Shown here one piece after another: positions 49,799-60,583 of a DNA stretch of 64,000 nucleotides. The position numbers were made by a program, and so were the translations under genes. The notes under the pieces were generated by a model. The model was not told the origin of the DNA, ran no database searches, and saw only the letters and a program-made list of their open reading frames with translations. Source of the DNA: Marthasterias glacialis (Eukaryota; Echinodermata; Asteroidea; Forcipulatida; Asteriidae); contig OU452236.1 of the NCBI GenBank assembly GCA_911728455.2, positions 6,442,171 through 6,506,170 on the forward strand, in the 5' to 3' direction. Position 1 is the stretch's first letter; the number at the start of each line of letters is the position of its first letter.

Positions 49799-52344
49799 CT
49801 AAAAGTCTCCTATTCTATATAAGCACACAAAATATTGCTAGGTGCATTATTAGCAGAAATGGGAAGCAGCCAAAATACCGTGTAATTTACATTGCTCATG
49901 ACTGGTTTCCTGCTAGTTTCGTTCAGCCACAAAATTTGCTGGGTATTATTTACAGCTTCATGAAATTTGGCCAATGTCATAGTGTAAGCAAATTTGTTTT
50001 TGTCCGCACTTTATTGTGAGTGAGTGCATATTTCACACAAAAACAGCAAAGTAGTTTAAAATATGGTGCAGACATCTTGTATTTATCCCATTCAAATCAG
50101 TGAACCAAACAGGCTGGAAGGCTTAAGTAGTTTGAGCCCATTTTGGTACGACTAGAATTGGTATTCAAATATTGCTATTGCTTACGTGGAACATGTCCAA
50201 GATGGTGGCAGCATGATAAAGCCCTTTGGCATTGTTTTATTATAATTTACTTGCTGACAAAAAGTGCAAGGAATTTGCAAGCCTTTTGCCAAGCTTACCG
50301 AAAGAGTACTATAATGGAATGGACAGTTTTAGAGAGATGAGCAGAAAATGTCTGCTACAAGTTCTAGCAAATGGAAGGAAGGCTTAAATTTCTGTTATGA
50401 ATTTTGAGAACGCTCTATGACCAACACTATATAAGAGCTTTAAAAAGAATATTTTGTTTTCTCACTCTGAAGAGGTATTCATCTAAGGTTGTATATTGAA
50501 GTCGATGTGCATTATTGTTTAAGAAAGTGAGCTTTCAGCAGTTTTCTTTTGTTACCAAACAAACTGCGCTGGTTTGCTTGGACTGCCAAATGTTAGCAAA
50601 ACATTCAATCTTGTTGACAGACGTGACCAAATTCAACATTTTTGCAAACTTTGTATTTACATTTGAAAATACATCCTATTATTGATTCGTTTTTTGTTTT
50701 TGTTTTCAAAAAAAATCTCAAGAGTATTACATTTTTACAAACTTTGATTATTTGTTTTTTCTTTGCATTAATGGCTCCTCGTATTTGGTTGGCAAAAACT
50801 CAGGCTTTGAAATTGCAAAGGAAAGGTCTATTATAGGAACATGGGCAGTCCACGGTAAAGTGCGCCACAAAGAGTAATTTACCCAAGGAGAGTTTTTTCT
50901 TTCTTGGTACTTAATGTGCAGACACAACAATCAATTTCCTTCTCAATGTTTGTCGTATTAATTTGGAAGATAGAAATCACCTTTGAAACTGAAGTTAGGT
51001 ATGTTTTAAAATGCTCTCTTAGGAAATGTTGGTAACAATTGTAATTATGTGAATGATATTATTTACTTTCTGCGAAACTCAATCCCTCGATTTCATGTTA
51101 ACTGTCTTCTTATAAAATGACCTCTCCACGGCAAAACACTTGGTGGCGTAATTTATTGTAAAACCCTCAATTTCGCCAAGTTTATTTTTATAGTCGAATT
51201 ACACTGTACCACACGCTGAAATCTAGTTGGGGGAAAAATTATATAAAATATATGTATGATTATATGTGTTTATGTGAACGAGTAGAGGTCAAGTTTTAGA
51301 CAAAATGTCGTTATTTATTAAAGTCTCGTCTCGAAAACCCTCATTGTATTGTAGTTTATTGCAAGTTAATAATTTATGCAGAATTGCCTGGTTTGAGAGT
51401 AATACCATCCATAACTTATCATAAATTAATCGCTGTTCCGACCGTGCACGGAATGGCGATCTGTCCACCACACGGTGAACGTTGCCGGATAGCAATCACC
51501 ATAAAATCCATTCGAGTGAAATTGGATGCCCTGACAATTGGGCTGCGGAGACCTAGATAATGCATTCGCAACATGTTATTAACATTTTAGCATGCAGACA
51601 TGCAGTTTCTTTTGGGCCTACTATACATATACATGTACATTAGAATTTCAGTGATCAGTCAACGGAGTTTATAGATTCTTCGTTTTTTAACTGTATACCA
51701 AAATAGTTTAAATCCTGCTGTTACAAGGACATAAAAGTGCTCGTTATTTTAAAGAGCGAGACCAACCTCGTTCCCCGAGGCAGCGTGACCTTACGTCCAT
51801 TTCGTCACTATTTTCCTGCGCCCGCTAAATTTATTCGGGATAGTCGTGTCAGTCTTAGAGTGACTTTGGATATGGTTGTTGCCGTTGGCTGCGGTGGAAA
51901 CGTTAAAACCTGACCATTTTTTGGTGTGATTTAGCCGTTATTTCGGCTTCGATATTATTACATTTTACTACTCGGTCAAAGTACATCATCATAATGATAC
52001 TGAATGGGCTCAACATTTTTTAAACCGTCTGTAATTATATGGAGATACAATGGCCCCCATCAAGTTTGATCCGTTCGGCCATGGGGCCATTTGGTTTCCT
52101 TTGTAGGGTTAAAAAAAGACAATTAATTTGATATCTTCTTTTAATGGTCCGTACTCAGGAAGGTTGTTTTTTATTGAAAAGTTATGCGTGTTACAAATGC
52201 CGGGAGAATTGCGAAACTACACTTGATAATAGACCATTATAACATCTGCACAATGTAAATATGTAATTTTCAGTAGCTTGATCGTTATCGTTTAGAATTG
52301 ATACAATTCTCTGCCATATTAAATCCATGACATAGGCTGCGACC

Positions 52345-52831
52345 AGTGGCGTAACCTGGGTTGGTGGGGCGGGCGGGGGGGGGGGGGGGGCTGCAGTGAC
52401 GTAACCAGATATTTTGATTTGGGGTGGGAGCGGAGGCAATTACCTTTTTCGGGAGGGGGTTATGCTATTTTTTGTATCGAACCATTCATTTGTGCATTAA
52501 TGGAGTGAGGGGGGGGGCAGAAGGGGGCAAGGGTTCTGAGCCCCTCATCCTTCTGGTTACGCCACTCGGGACCTGCCCCCCCCCCCGGCGCTCAGAACCT
52601 TTGTCTGCCAAATGAGATTTTTAAAATGCACAAATACATGGTTCGATAGCCCCCCGAAAAAAAACAAAAAACAAACCACAGTTAATAATGAAATAAAAAT
52701 ATAAAATATAAACAAATAATAATGTTAAAAAATAGAAATAATAATATATAAATAATAAACAATAATAATGGTTTTTTTTAATGTCTTTGCCCCCGCTTTC
52801 CCCCAAATGAAAATGTCTGGTTACGCCACTA
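52345..52831. mobile_element. Nested GTGGCGTAACC elements
   Basis: Ends of one family occur four times: AGTGGCGTAACCTGG at 52345, AGTGACGTAACCAG at 52395, CTGGTTACGCCACT at 52554 and again at 52817. This looks like one MITE copy inserted into or beside another. The interior is G-rich on one side and AT-rich on the other. Confidence 0.65.
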
Positions 52832-54084
52832 GCTGTGACGTGCCACAATCTACAAAACATTGTATATCATTTTTGTGTTAAGTTATCTGGTTTATAGGCC
52901 TAGGCTTACGGATGCTGTTGTTTGTTTGTTGATTCGGACGCGGCACATATTTTCGCAAGATGCTACGTCAACAGAGTCAGATTGTAAAAAGTATACCTTA
53001 TTATATTTATTTTGTTTTGCACAGTAATGCTTATTTAATATTGAAGGTAATAGTACTCGTACAACGAGACAAACCTTCCGAGTTACAGGTAACTTTTCAC
53101 TAGGCCTAAGTTTCGTCAATGCACTTGTCGTATCACGATTATCTCACGCCGTAATTTTGTTGTATATATATATATTTAAATATAAATGGGTGATAAATTA
53201 TTATTAAAAATAAATAAATAAATAAATAGCCTACATACCTATGATTAGCAAAAATGTAGAAAGATTAACAAAGTTGAAGAAAGTTGCATCTCATACAAGT
53301 AAAATTGTAGAACCAACATCAGAACGAAAAGTAACACGAATAACATCACTCTGATGCAGAACGACAATGAGTAGGATTTTCGAAATTGAAACTATTTCAA
53401 ATTCTACATCAAATGATATGAGCACCTTAAGTTGTCAACAATTGGAAAAATTTGTTTACATCTAAGTCCAAAACAGGATTGAAAAGGTGCTCGGTATAAA
53501 TAACAATAATTTGGGTCATGATTTTATGTTAACCAAAATGGTTAACTTTTTTTTGTTCTTATTTTTTAAATGTGTGGTAACTTGATATACAATTATTTGA
53601 CAATGAATTGGTTAAAAGAAATGCATCATCTCAGACCAAATTTTTAAATAATTTTGTACTGAATCAATGGTATGAAAATATTTCCGTCCGAGATATTTCC
53701 AATTGTGGGAAAAGTGTTCCAAAACAATGCAGCTCCCGTTTCAATTTTCAAAACCTAAAAAGTATCACAAAAAGTATAATCACCCACAACATATTACACA
53801 CTGGTTTTCTCGAAACATGACTGACATGTAATTATATCAATATTTGCATTTACATACATCATGATGTGAAGATTGGGATGAATTGGTTCATCCTAAATCA
53901 GTGATGTAGACCTGTCATTAATATATTTCTTGTCTGTGATTTCGAACTGTACAAAATGATGATTAAAAACATTTTGGGAGTTAAAAGTCCACAGTGACAC
54001 CTTTGAGGTCTTCTCGGCTCATGTCAAAATAACGCTGTCCATGTTTGTGCAGTAAATTAACAGTGCATGGAATCACCACGTATA

Positions 54085-54546
54085 TCACACTGCACTTGTT
54101 AGCACTTTGTCCTGCACTGTAACCTGCTGAAGACCCGCTACCGGTTTCTTTTTCCCGCATGCCAGCTCTTTCAGTCTCATCGCCGCAACATTTTTCGCTT
54201 CCATCAACTTCTGGTCGAATCCCTCCATCCTGACGAAGGCGTTATAGTCGTTGTCACATTGCTGCTCCTCACTCTGCTTCTTAATGTACTTCACCATGAA
54301 GAGGGTGATGCTGGTGGCGTAGAAAAGAAGAACCACTAAGATGTATAACATCGGATCCCCCGTATAACCTGTGGTACTCGGGGTCGATGTGGAATTGGTC
54401 AGTAATATGTCACTCATTGAATCATTTAATGAAGAACCGTTTACTCGGTCGATGCTTCCTCCACCACCACACAGCCATGTCACCAGGTCACCGGCCATGG
54501 CACACTTATTAAGTCGAGAATCTCTAGTTCTTGCTCTATGGTCCAA
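54085..54546 (-). CDS. KCNE-like single-pass membrane protein
   Basis: KCNE proteins are type I single-span beta subunits of voltage-gated potassium channels. This intronless frame encodes 153 residues, or 137 from the ATG at 54498. Predicted N-glycosylation sites NGS, NDS and NST (about 36-53) precede one membrane segment (66-86, LYILVVLLFYATSITLFMV). A basic KYIKKQ stop-transfer follows, then a cytosolic segment NDYNAFVRMEGFDQKLMEA. That layout, length and single coding exon fit KCNE1, whose juxtamembrane sequence reads similarly (YIRSKK, then DPFNVYIE). The C-terminus TSAV fits a class I PDZ ligand. Identity is inferred from layout and a short similarity; an unrelated single-pass protein is possible. 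Confidence 0.55.
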   Translation of the reverse strand: MDHRARTRDSRLNKCAMAGDLVTWLCGGGGSIDRVNGSSLNDSMSDILLTNSTSTPSTTGYTGDPMLYILVVLLFYATSITLFMVKYIKKQSEEQQCDNDYNAFVRMEGFDQKLMEAKNVAAMRLKELACGKKKPVAGLQQVTVQDKVLTSAV

Positions 54547-56483
54547 GCAGCAGGCAATAGAATTGAAAGCTATAAACGCGTATGTCGTTTGTAAAGCACC
54601 ATATCATTGCCGGCACTCCAGTTTATTCCGTGGCAATTAGGACAAGCAATGTTACTAGAGAGTTCCTAATGGGCTGCATGTGCCTTGCCCTTCTTGTGTC
54701 CGGTTCTCCGGGCACATCTCCCGCGATAGAGCGATATCCTCGATATTGTATCTTCTTGCCATTGAAAAATAATTACCGTCTTGTCAAAGCGAATTGATGG
54801 ATATGTGTTGACAGCCAGGAGAGGCGATTAGTAAGTACAATTACAGATAGACTTTTAATGTCATGCAGCGATTTCCTCATTTCTCCCCACGGGAAACCCG
54901 ACGCTACGCATCCAGATGTAAATCCAACATAAGAGATGCCGAGCACACACGGAGAGAAACAACACTTGTGACGTCCGTAAATATATTGTTTCTCACAATC
55001 CTCCAACGCCACATACAGCGTATGTCAACATGAATACTGGATAGTGATTATAATAATAGCTGGGTGGCCTCGCCGTATAAGTCACATGCTGCAGAGAGAT
55101 GTTTCATTACGCCTGTCCACTTGACAGTGCTTGAGGCATATGCATCACCCACACATCGTTTTGTTTCACCCGTATGCAGGCGTGATGACGGAAAGCGCGG
55201 CAAACCAGTTTCAACACTTGCGCCAGCCTGGACTAAGCCACTGACGTGCACTTCTTGTCCGCACTGCTAAGCCCTCAGTGTATAGGTAAACAGATACCTA
55301 TACATTCCTATGCTGTGATATAGCCATGATCACCTTTGCCGAAAACATCCCCGCATGAAATACCGGCGTATTATGTTAACATGCTGAATTTTATGCCGTG
55401 GTCGGTTAGACACAATATTAGCATCTACGCGGCTTGCAGCACTGCAGTATATAGTTACCACGTAATTTCGGTTGTCTTTATAATACGAGAAGAGTAAAGT
55501 ATCATAGTGTGGCATGTGATATACATAAATATATAAATAGGTCTCGTGGTTATACAGAGTACGCCAACGGTTTCAGTCATACGACAGATATATGTTGCTT
55601 GCCATATGGCCACAAAAATATATATTAGAACTTGGCCGCAGTGTACACTCTCCTTGCATCAGTCCAGATCGATTGACAGCGATTCTCATGATGCTCTCAT
55701 GCATTTTTTATCATGCCTTTTTAATATTACTATTATTGCCAGATGACTATAATACAGTACAGCCAGTATCAAGGTGATGGGTATCAAGTTCACCGACCTA
55801 TATATTCCAAAGGTTGCAGTACGTGGTAGCCCTACTTACGTGAACACAAGGCTCAAGGATCCAGCCTCAACCTTAACCATCCGATGACCCGCACTATAGA
55901 CCGGCTGGTACACTTATTATTACAGACCAGCGATATTAATTTGCTCTCTCGCACAAAGTATGACGCAGATTGCATGTAACTCGGGGATGTAAATATACAA
56001 GACATCGAGATTCCTACACAGTACGTTATCTTCATCAGCATTTTAGCTTTTACTGCAACCACTCGACCATATCTCGTCCACATTATAATGTTTACATTAC
56101 ATAGTCAAATAAACAGTGCATGCATCAACTTATGATTGTGTACACATCTCCTTTACATTGGCAGGCAATCAGCCCTACCTAATGAATTATTCGCCTGACT
56201 CAACCAGTCAACAGTCACCAAGGCAGTGCGTTATGCAGTGAAATAATTGATGCAGAGTGATGCATCAGTGACCTTGGGAGGACCTAAAGAGAGAGAGAGA
56301 GAGGAAGGAATTCTCAGACCTTGCTTTTAGTGATTCCTGACCGTGAAGACGCCTTCGGCATTAGAAATAATATATCCCACTGAATTCGGCCTAAAAATTA
56401 AAGAGTCACTTCCCCCTTTTTTCAACAACAAAATAATGAAATGCGAACAATTCCATGGTTTTTTATCATTATTGCATTCGTCT

Positions 56484-56660
56484 GGACCCAATTTCATAGA
56501 GCTGCTTAAGCACAAAAAGTAGCCAAGCACAATAAAGTGCGGCTTACCAGAATAAGGTTACCAGCCACAATACTATGTAACATGTACTATCTGTTTCTGG
56601 TATCCAGTTGATAACTTTTTGCTTAGCACACAATAAAGTACCATTTTCTGCTTTGGGTCA
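56484..56660. repeat. Foldback MITE-like element, truncated right end
   Basis: It starts ACCCAATTTCATAGAGCTGC and continues with AAAGTAGCCAAGCACAATAA, close to the copy at 110-305. The right inverted repeat is cut short after CCATTTTCTGC. Confidence 0.7.
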
Positions 56661-57105
56661 TACGTTTTTTTCTGAATTATTTCCATATCTTGTTTTTTTA
56701 TTTTAGATTTCTGATACATCTGGTCAAAGTAACGTGAGCAACGAAGGAAGCCTTTGTAAAATATAATTCAAAGTGAAGTCTGGTTTGTAGCAGGCCTCGT
56801 AATTAAGTGTTAATTGTTCGTTACTGAATCCCGACGTGGTGGTAGGCGTGTTCCCACTGAGCGCTCAGGCCGTTTAGCAGTAAGCAAAACATTGTCCACT
56901 TAGAATTGTAGCAGAAATTCTACATGTAAACACAACAGTCACATCCCAACGAAAAAAATGCTTTGTGGTGTGGGTGCGCGTTCTCAGTGGATTTACATTG
57001 TTGTATCACTCTTCTACTTGAAGAAGCCCCCGGGCAAAGTTAGCGCGCACTCCGTCTTTCTTACAGTAAGCTAGCAGTGAATACGATTGACACTATACTG
57101 ATACT

Positions 57106-57271
57106 TCCAGGAGGCAACAGAAGCGATTGCCTCCGTTGCCCCTGGTCATTGCCTGGGTGCCACTGTAATGTTCCAGTAAAAATTTACAATTTCCTCATAG
57201 AGGTGCCTTTTATCAAGAAGAAAATGCCTTGGTGCCCTTGCCCGTTCAAGAACAAAGCAATCAGGCTTGTA
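57106..57271 (-). repeat. Dispersed repeat, copy 3, inverted
   Basis: Reverse complement of the 7.1-kb repeat: it contains TGCCTTGGTGCCCTTGCCCG and TTGCCCCTGGTCATTGCC. The AT-rich tail of the other copies is missing. Confidence 0.7.
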
Positions 57272-57273
57272 TA

Positions 57274-57492
57274 GGGCCCAGTTTCATAGAGCTGCTTAAG
57301 CACAAAAAGTAGCTAAGCACAACAACCAGGATAAGGTTATCTGTCAAAATACAATGTCACAAGCACCATTTGTGACTGGTATCCTGCTCATGACATCAGA
57401 CCTAGATCTTAAACGATCCATACCCACGAACTTTCTTCTTAATTGGTGGAACATAAAACGTCTGTTTACAGACCCTATGAAACTTGGCCTTG
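57274..57492. repeat. Foldback MITE-like element, interrupted copy
   Basis: It starts GGGCCCAGTTTCATAGAGCT. A degraded right end (CTATGAAACTTGGCC) lies at about 57476. It directly abuts an inverted copy of the 7.1-kb dispersed repeat. Confidence 0.6.
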
Positions 57493-57708
57493 GATTATTT
57501 GTGTCAACCTAAATTAGAAAAAGGTGAACAGCACTTTGTATTAATTTTGTCCTCTCTCATTCTACCTCTTCCGTTTTAAGAGTGGGGGATACCGGGAGAA
57601 GATGTGAGTACCATAGGGACGCCTGATCCACTTAAGAAAAGAAACAAAGCTATGAAACTTATATTGATACTGTTAATGGTGCCTTTATTGCACAACAATC
57701 ACTAAAAC

Positions 57709-58510
57709 AATAGACCGATTGCGCGACAATGTTTACATGCGGTCACGTGACCCCCTATCGGGTATGACGTAATACAGCTGGTGAAAAAATACGTGTAAAG
57801 AGATAGGCCGTGACACAGAGTGAGTTCGAAAACAGTCGATTACACTTTCGTTAAGCGATGAATTAGTTAATCAGCCCCTTTATTTAAAGTAGTATGTTGT
57901 GGCATTAATTTAAATCACATCTCTGTTTCATAATTTAACAGAATTCTACTAAAAAGAGGTTTTTTAGCCATGCACTACCGGCGTCGGACGACTATTATGT
58001 AGCCACCCGTCTGCTATTTTGTTTGTAATGTTGACCTAAATCACTGTAAAAGAAGGATAAACAACGTTGGAAAAGTGAGCATTAATACCTAGCCTTGCAG
58101 AATTTCAAATAGGCAAAGGAATCACACAGTTTTGGAAAGCAATTTCTTTGAAGGATTTCAGCTTCAAAACTTTGAAATTTTTGTGTTGAAAAGTGTGTGG
58201 TGATCGCGGTCGTCTGGCCCAACGTTCCGTCGTGCGCTGTACACATCGTGCAAATTTATACGGTACTTTTACAATTTTCAAGACTTGCTGGAACTGTCCT
58301 TACTGGCTTTATTCAGCCACTTGAAGGTCTTTGGTACAAACTCTGGAATATGTTTCACAGATTTCGAGCAAAAAAGCCTCGATCGAATTATTAAACTAAA
58401 TGCATTAATCTTCGTGTACCGTACCACCCTTTCCTATGGAGGATTACGTGTGTGTTTACATTTTTAACCCAACAGGGGCCACGTGACGTAGATCGCACAA
58501 TCGGTCTATT
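57709..58510. mobile_element. 802-base inverted-repeat element, AATAGACCGATTG ends
   Basis: Left end AATAGACCGATTGCGCGACA, right end TCGCACAATCGGTCTATT. GTCACGTGAC and CCACGTGACGTAG lie inside the left and right ends. No transposase-like frame is visible in the interior, so it looks non-autonomous. Confidence 0.75.
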
Positions 58511-59132
58511 CCGCCAGTTGCTATGTCCTCAATTAAAATACAGGTACAGAATCCTCTCCAACTGAAAATGTCTCCACCTATTCATCGACAAATACTTACT
58601 ATTAAATATGAATTATACACAGGCTTCATCCCTGTAATTTTGTAAAAATCACTTGAAGGTAAAATATAGGATTGGTAAAGCTGATAGTGCAGTGTTCTTA
58701 CTTTGTGTGATTCAATATATGCATGAAAAAACAGACCTTTGAAAATTTGGGCTCAATCCGTCGTCTGAGTCAGGAGAAAATAGTGAAAAACCGTGTACAC
58801 CTTTCGGCATGTAAACACATTGTCCTTAATTTCGTTTGTTACAACCGAAATTAAAACCGGGCTCTTCAAATTCATTTTCTCGACTTTGACAGTATTTCAG
58901 ACAGAAATATTTCTATAGAAGATTGCTAATGGTATGAACTTCATAATCAGTAAGCATTCAGACTGATACTAAAAATATAATAAAAACAAACTTAAATGGA
59001 TGAATACCAATCCTGTATTCTACATTTAAGAAAGAATACTTCTTTACGTAGAACTAATGTCCGTCTGACAGCAGGTAAGCCTTTCTAATGCACATCTTTA
59101 CTATCGCTTAAGTCTATCCTGTTGCAAAGTGA

Positions 59133-59240
59133 TGACGTTTGGGAGCCGGAAGTGCAGTGAAACTCTATGGTGAAACGAATGTTAATGTACATGTATGTAT
59201 ACCATACGTTTACATTACACTTCCGGCTCCAAAAACGACA
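59133..59240. repeat. Foldback with ETS-like arms
   Basis: The left arm TTTGGGAGCCGGAAGTGCAG and right arm TACACTTCCGGCTCCAAAA enclose about 50 bases. Each arm carries CCGGAAGTG, an ETS-type binding core. Confidence 0.65.
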
Positions 59241-59465
59241 TCCCTTTCTTACAGGGTTGTGTTCCGTAGATTGGTAGCCATCAAGGCCCTGAGTAGACTT
59301 TGTGCCTTCTATCTTGCAGGACCAAGACATTATGTTTGGTATCGTCTTAGCTCATGATCGGAAGTAGACCCAGCAATTAACTAGTAGATTATCCCTAACG
59401 TAACAGTTCATTCCAGTGCCTGCTGCTAACACAGACATCACCCTGGCCTAGTAGTAGGATTCTGT

Positions 59466-59577
59466 TGGGGGACACTAGATGGCAGCAGACTTACAAGGTA
59501 TGGCCTATCCATTGCTCTCGGAGATGGGCGCATGCTTAGAACTATGTAAACATGGTAAGTCTGCTGCCACCTATCAT
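59466..59577. mobile_element. MITE with CTCF-like ends, short copy
   Basis: Left end GGGGACACTAGATGGCAGCA, right end GTAAGTCTGCTGCCACCTAT; total about 112 bases with a short unique centre. Inverted CTCF-like cores face each other. Confidence 0.7.
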
Positions 59578-59607
59578 TCCAAAATCTTTCATCGCCTTTA
59601 AAACTGG

Positions 59608-59680
59608 GTGGTGTAGTGGTTAAGATATCCACTCTATAATGTGGAAAGTAGTGGGTTTGATGCCCTGTGCTTTTCTTTTC
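59608..59680 (+). repeat. tRNA-like repeat
   Basis: TGGTGTAGTGGTTAAGATATC (box A-like, 19-21 bases) and GTGGGTTTGATGCCC (box B-like) stand at tRNA spacing. The stems pair poorly, so a functional tRNA is unlikely. Confidence 0.4.
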
Positions 59681-59833
59681 TGTTCACAGGACTATTAAGA
59701 AAGTACTGTGCATACAGTGGATTACAAAAGGTACAGCTGATTAGATTAATCGGACATTTAAATCGTTCCACCAATTTCCATATTCCGTCGAGCTACTGTA
59801 AAAGACACTTCAATTAAAGCCCTTTGGTTTACG

Positions 59834-59912
59834 ACTTACAGCTTCTGGCTTACAACTTACAACTTCTGGCTTACAACATACAACTTCTGGCTTACAGGTA
59901 ACAGCTTCTGGG
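59834..59912 (+). repeat. Minisatellite, about 22-base period
   Basis: Four units of the form CTTACAACTTCTGG with minor variants; one unit has GGTAAC inserted. Confidence 0.85.
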
Positions 59913-60487
59913 TAATGCAATTACATGCTAAGATAAAAAAATGGCCTAGAGAGGCTAAAAAAGCAATCTTTGTGACATTCAGATTTGCCAGCCCAAAATT
60001 CCTTGACAACCAAGTCTTACACTATCACATTGAAAAGGCCGTTTGCACAGTTTTCGGGTTATCATCTGACAAGTTGAAAGTTTACACTGGGTACATCATC
60101 TACAAACTACATGCACATTTTAAATACAAACTGGGTACACGTATGAGGTAAACTGGGTACATATTTCAGGATATCTTTAACTCTGAGTGTGTATCACTGG
60201 TCATACTTTAAACCCCTTGTCTGGCACAAAAGGTAATTCTTGACAACCTTGAAGAGAGGTTGATACCAATATGTTTTTGTCATGGTGCAGCCATCTTGTA
60301 TTTTTCCCTTTAACACATTGTAACCGAACCGAGGCTGGCAGAAAATATAGTCAGGTTACTTTTTTTAAAGATAAGTACCATTTCTACCAAGTAGACAGGG
60401 AACTGGACAAAGACTGTCCAGGGGAAGAAGAGTAAAACCCCTCACACCAGCCCATTGCTTTACCACTTCTTTGCCCAATTCTCCAGA

Positions 60488-60583
60488 TTAAGTTGTGGTG
60501 CTTTGATCTTGCTTGATATCATACCTCTTAGCTTTAACGCGGTAGAACTTGGTTCCTATAGCAACCTTGAAGCGATTATTTGC
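60488..60583 (-). CDS. RB1CC1: RB1CC1 terminal exon
   Basis: The exon encodes ANNRFKVAIGTKFYRVKAKR followed by YDIKQDQSTTT and TAA. The NRFKV-x2-GTKFYRVKA core matches the last strands of the Claw domain. The acceptor ACTTTGTAG is adequate. It lies about 0.8 kb from the preceding exon, with a 70-base minisatellite between them. Confidence 0.93.
   Translation of the reverse strand, partial: ANNRFKVAIGTKFYRVKAKRYDIKQDQSTTT

Larger units (their letters stand above)
49484..54084. other. Intergenic region, zinc-finger gene to KCNE-like gene
   Basis: The 3' UTR of the zinc-finger gene starts here. The stretch includes the triple CTCF-like repeat at 49632-49798, a degenerate TAAGC-type foldback at about 49825-49975 and nested GTGGCGTAACC elements at 52345-52831. 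There are also AT-rich simple sequences, such as 52680-52770 and 53160-53230. I found no coding sequence with a recognisable domain. Confidence 0.6.
54547..60487. other. Intergenic region, KCNE-like gene to RB1CC1 3' end
   Basis: This should contain the KCNE-like promoter and the RB1CC1 3' UTR. It holds TAAGC-type foldbacks at 56484-56660 and 57274-57492, an inverted copy of a dispersed repeat at 57106-57271 and an 802-base inverted-repeat element at 57709-58510. There is also a foldback with ETS-like arms (59133-59240), a CTCF-like element (59466-59577), a tRNA-like repeat (59608-59680) and a 22-base minisatellite (59834-59912). I see no convincing coding sequence. Confidence 0.6.
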
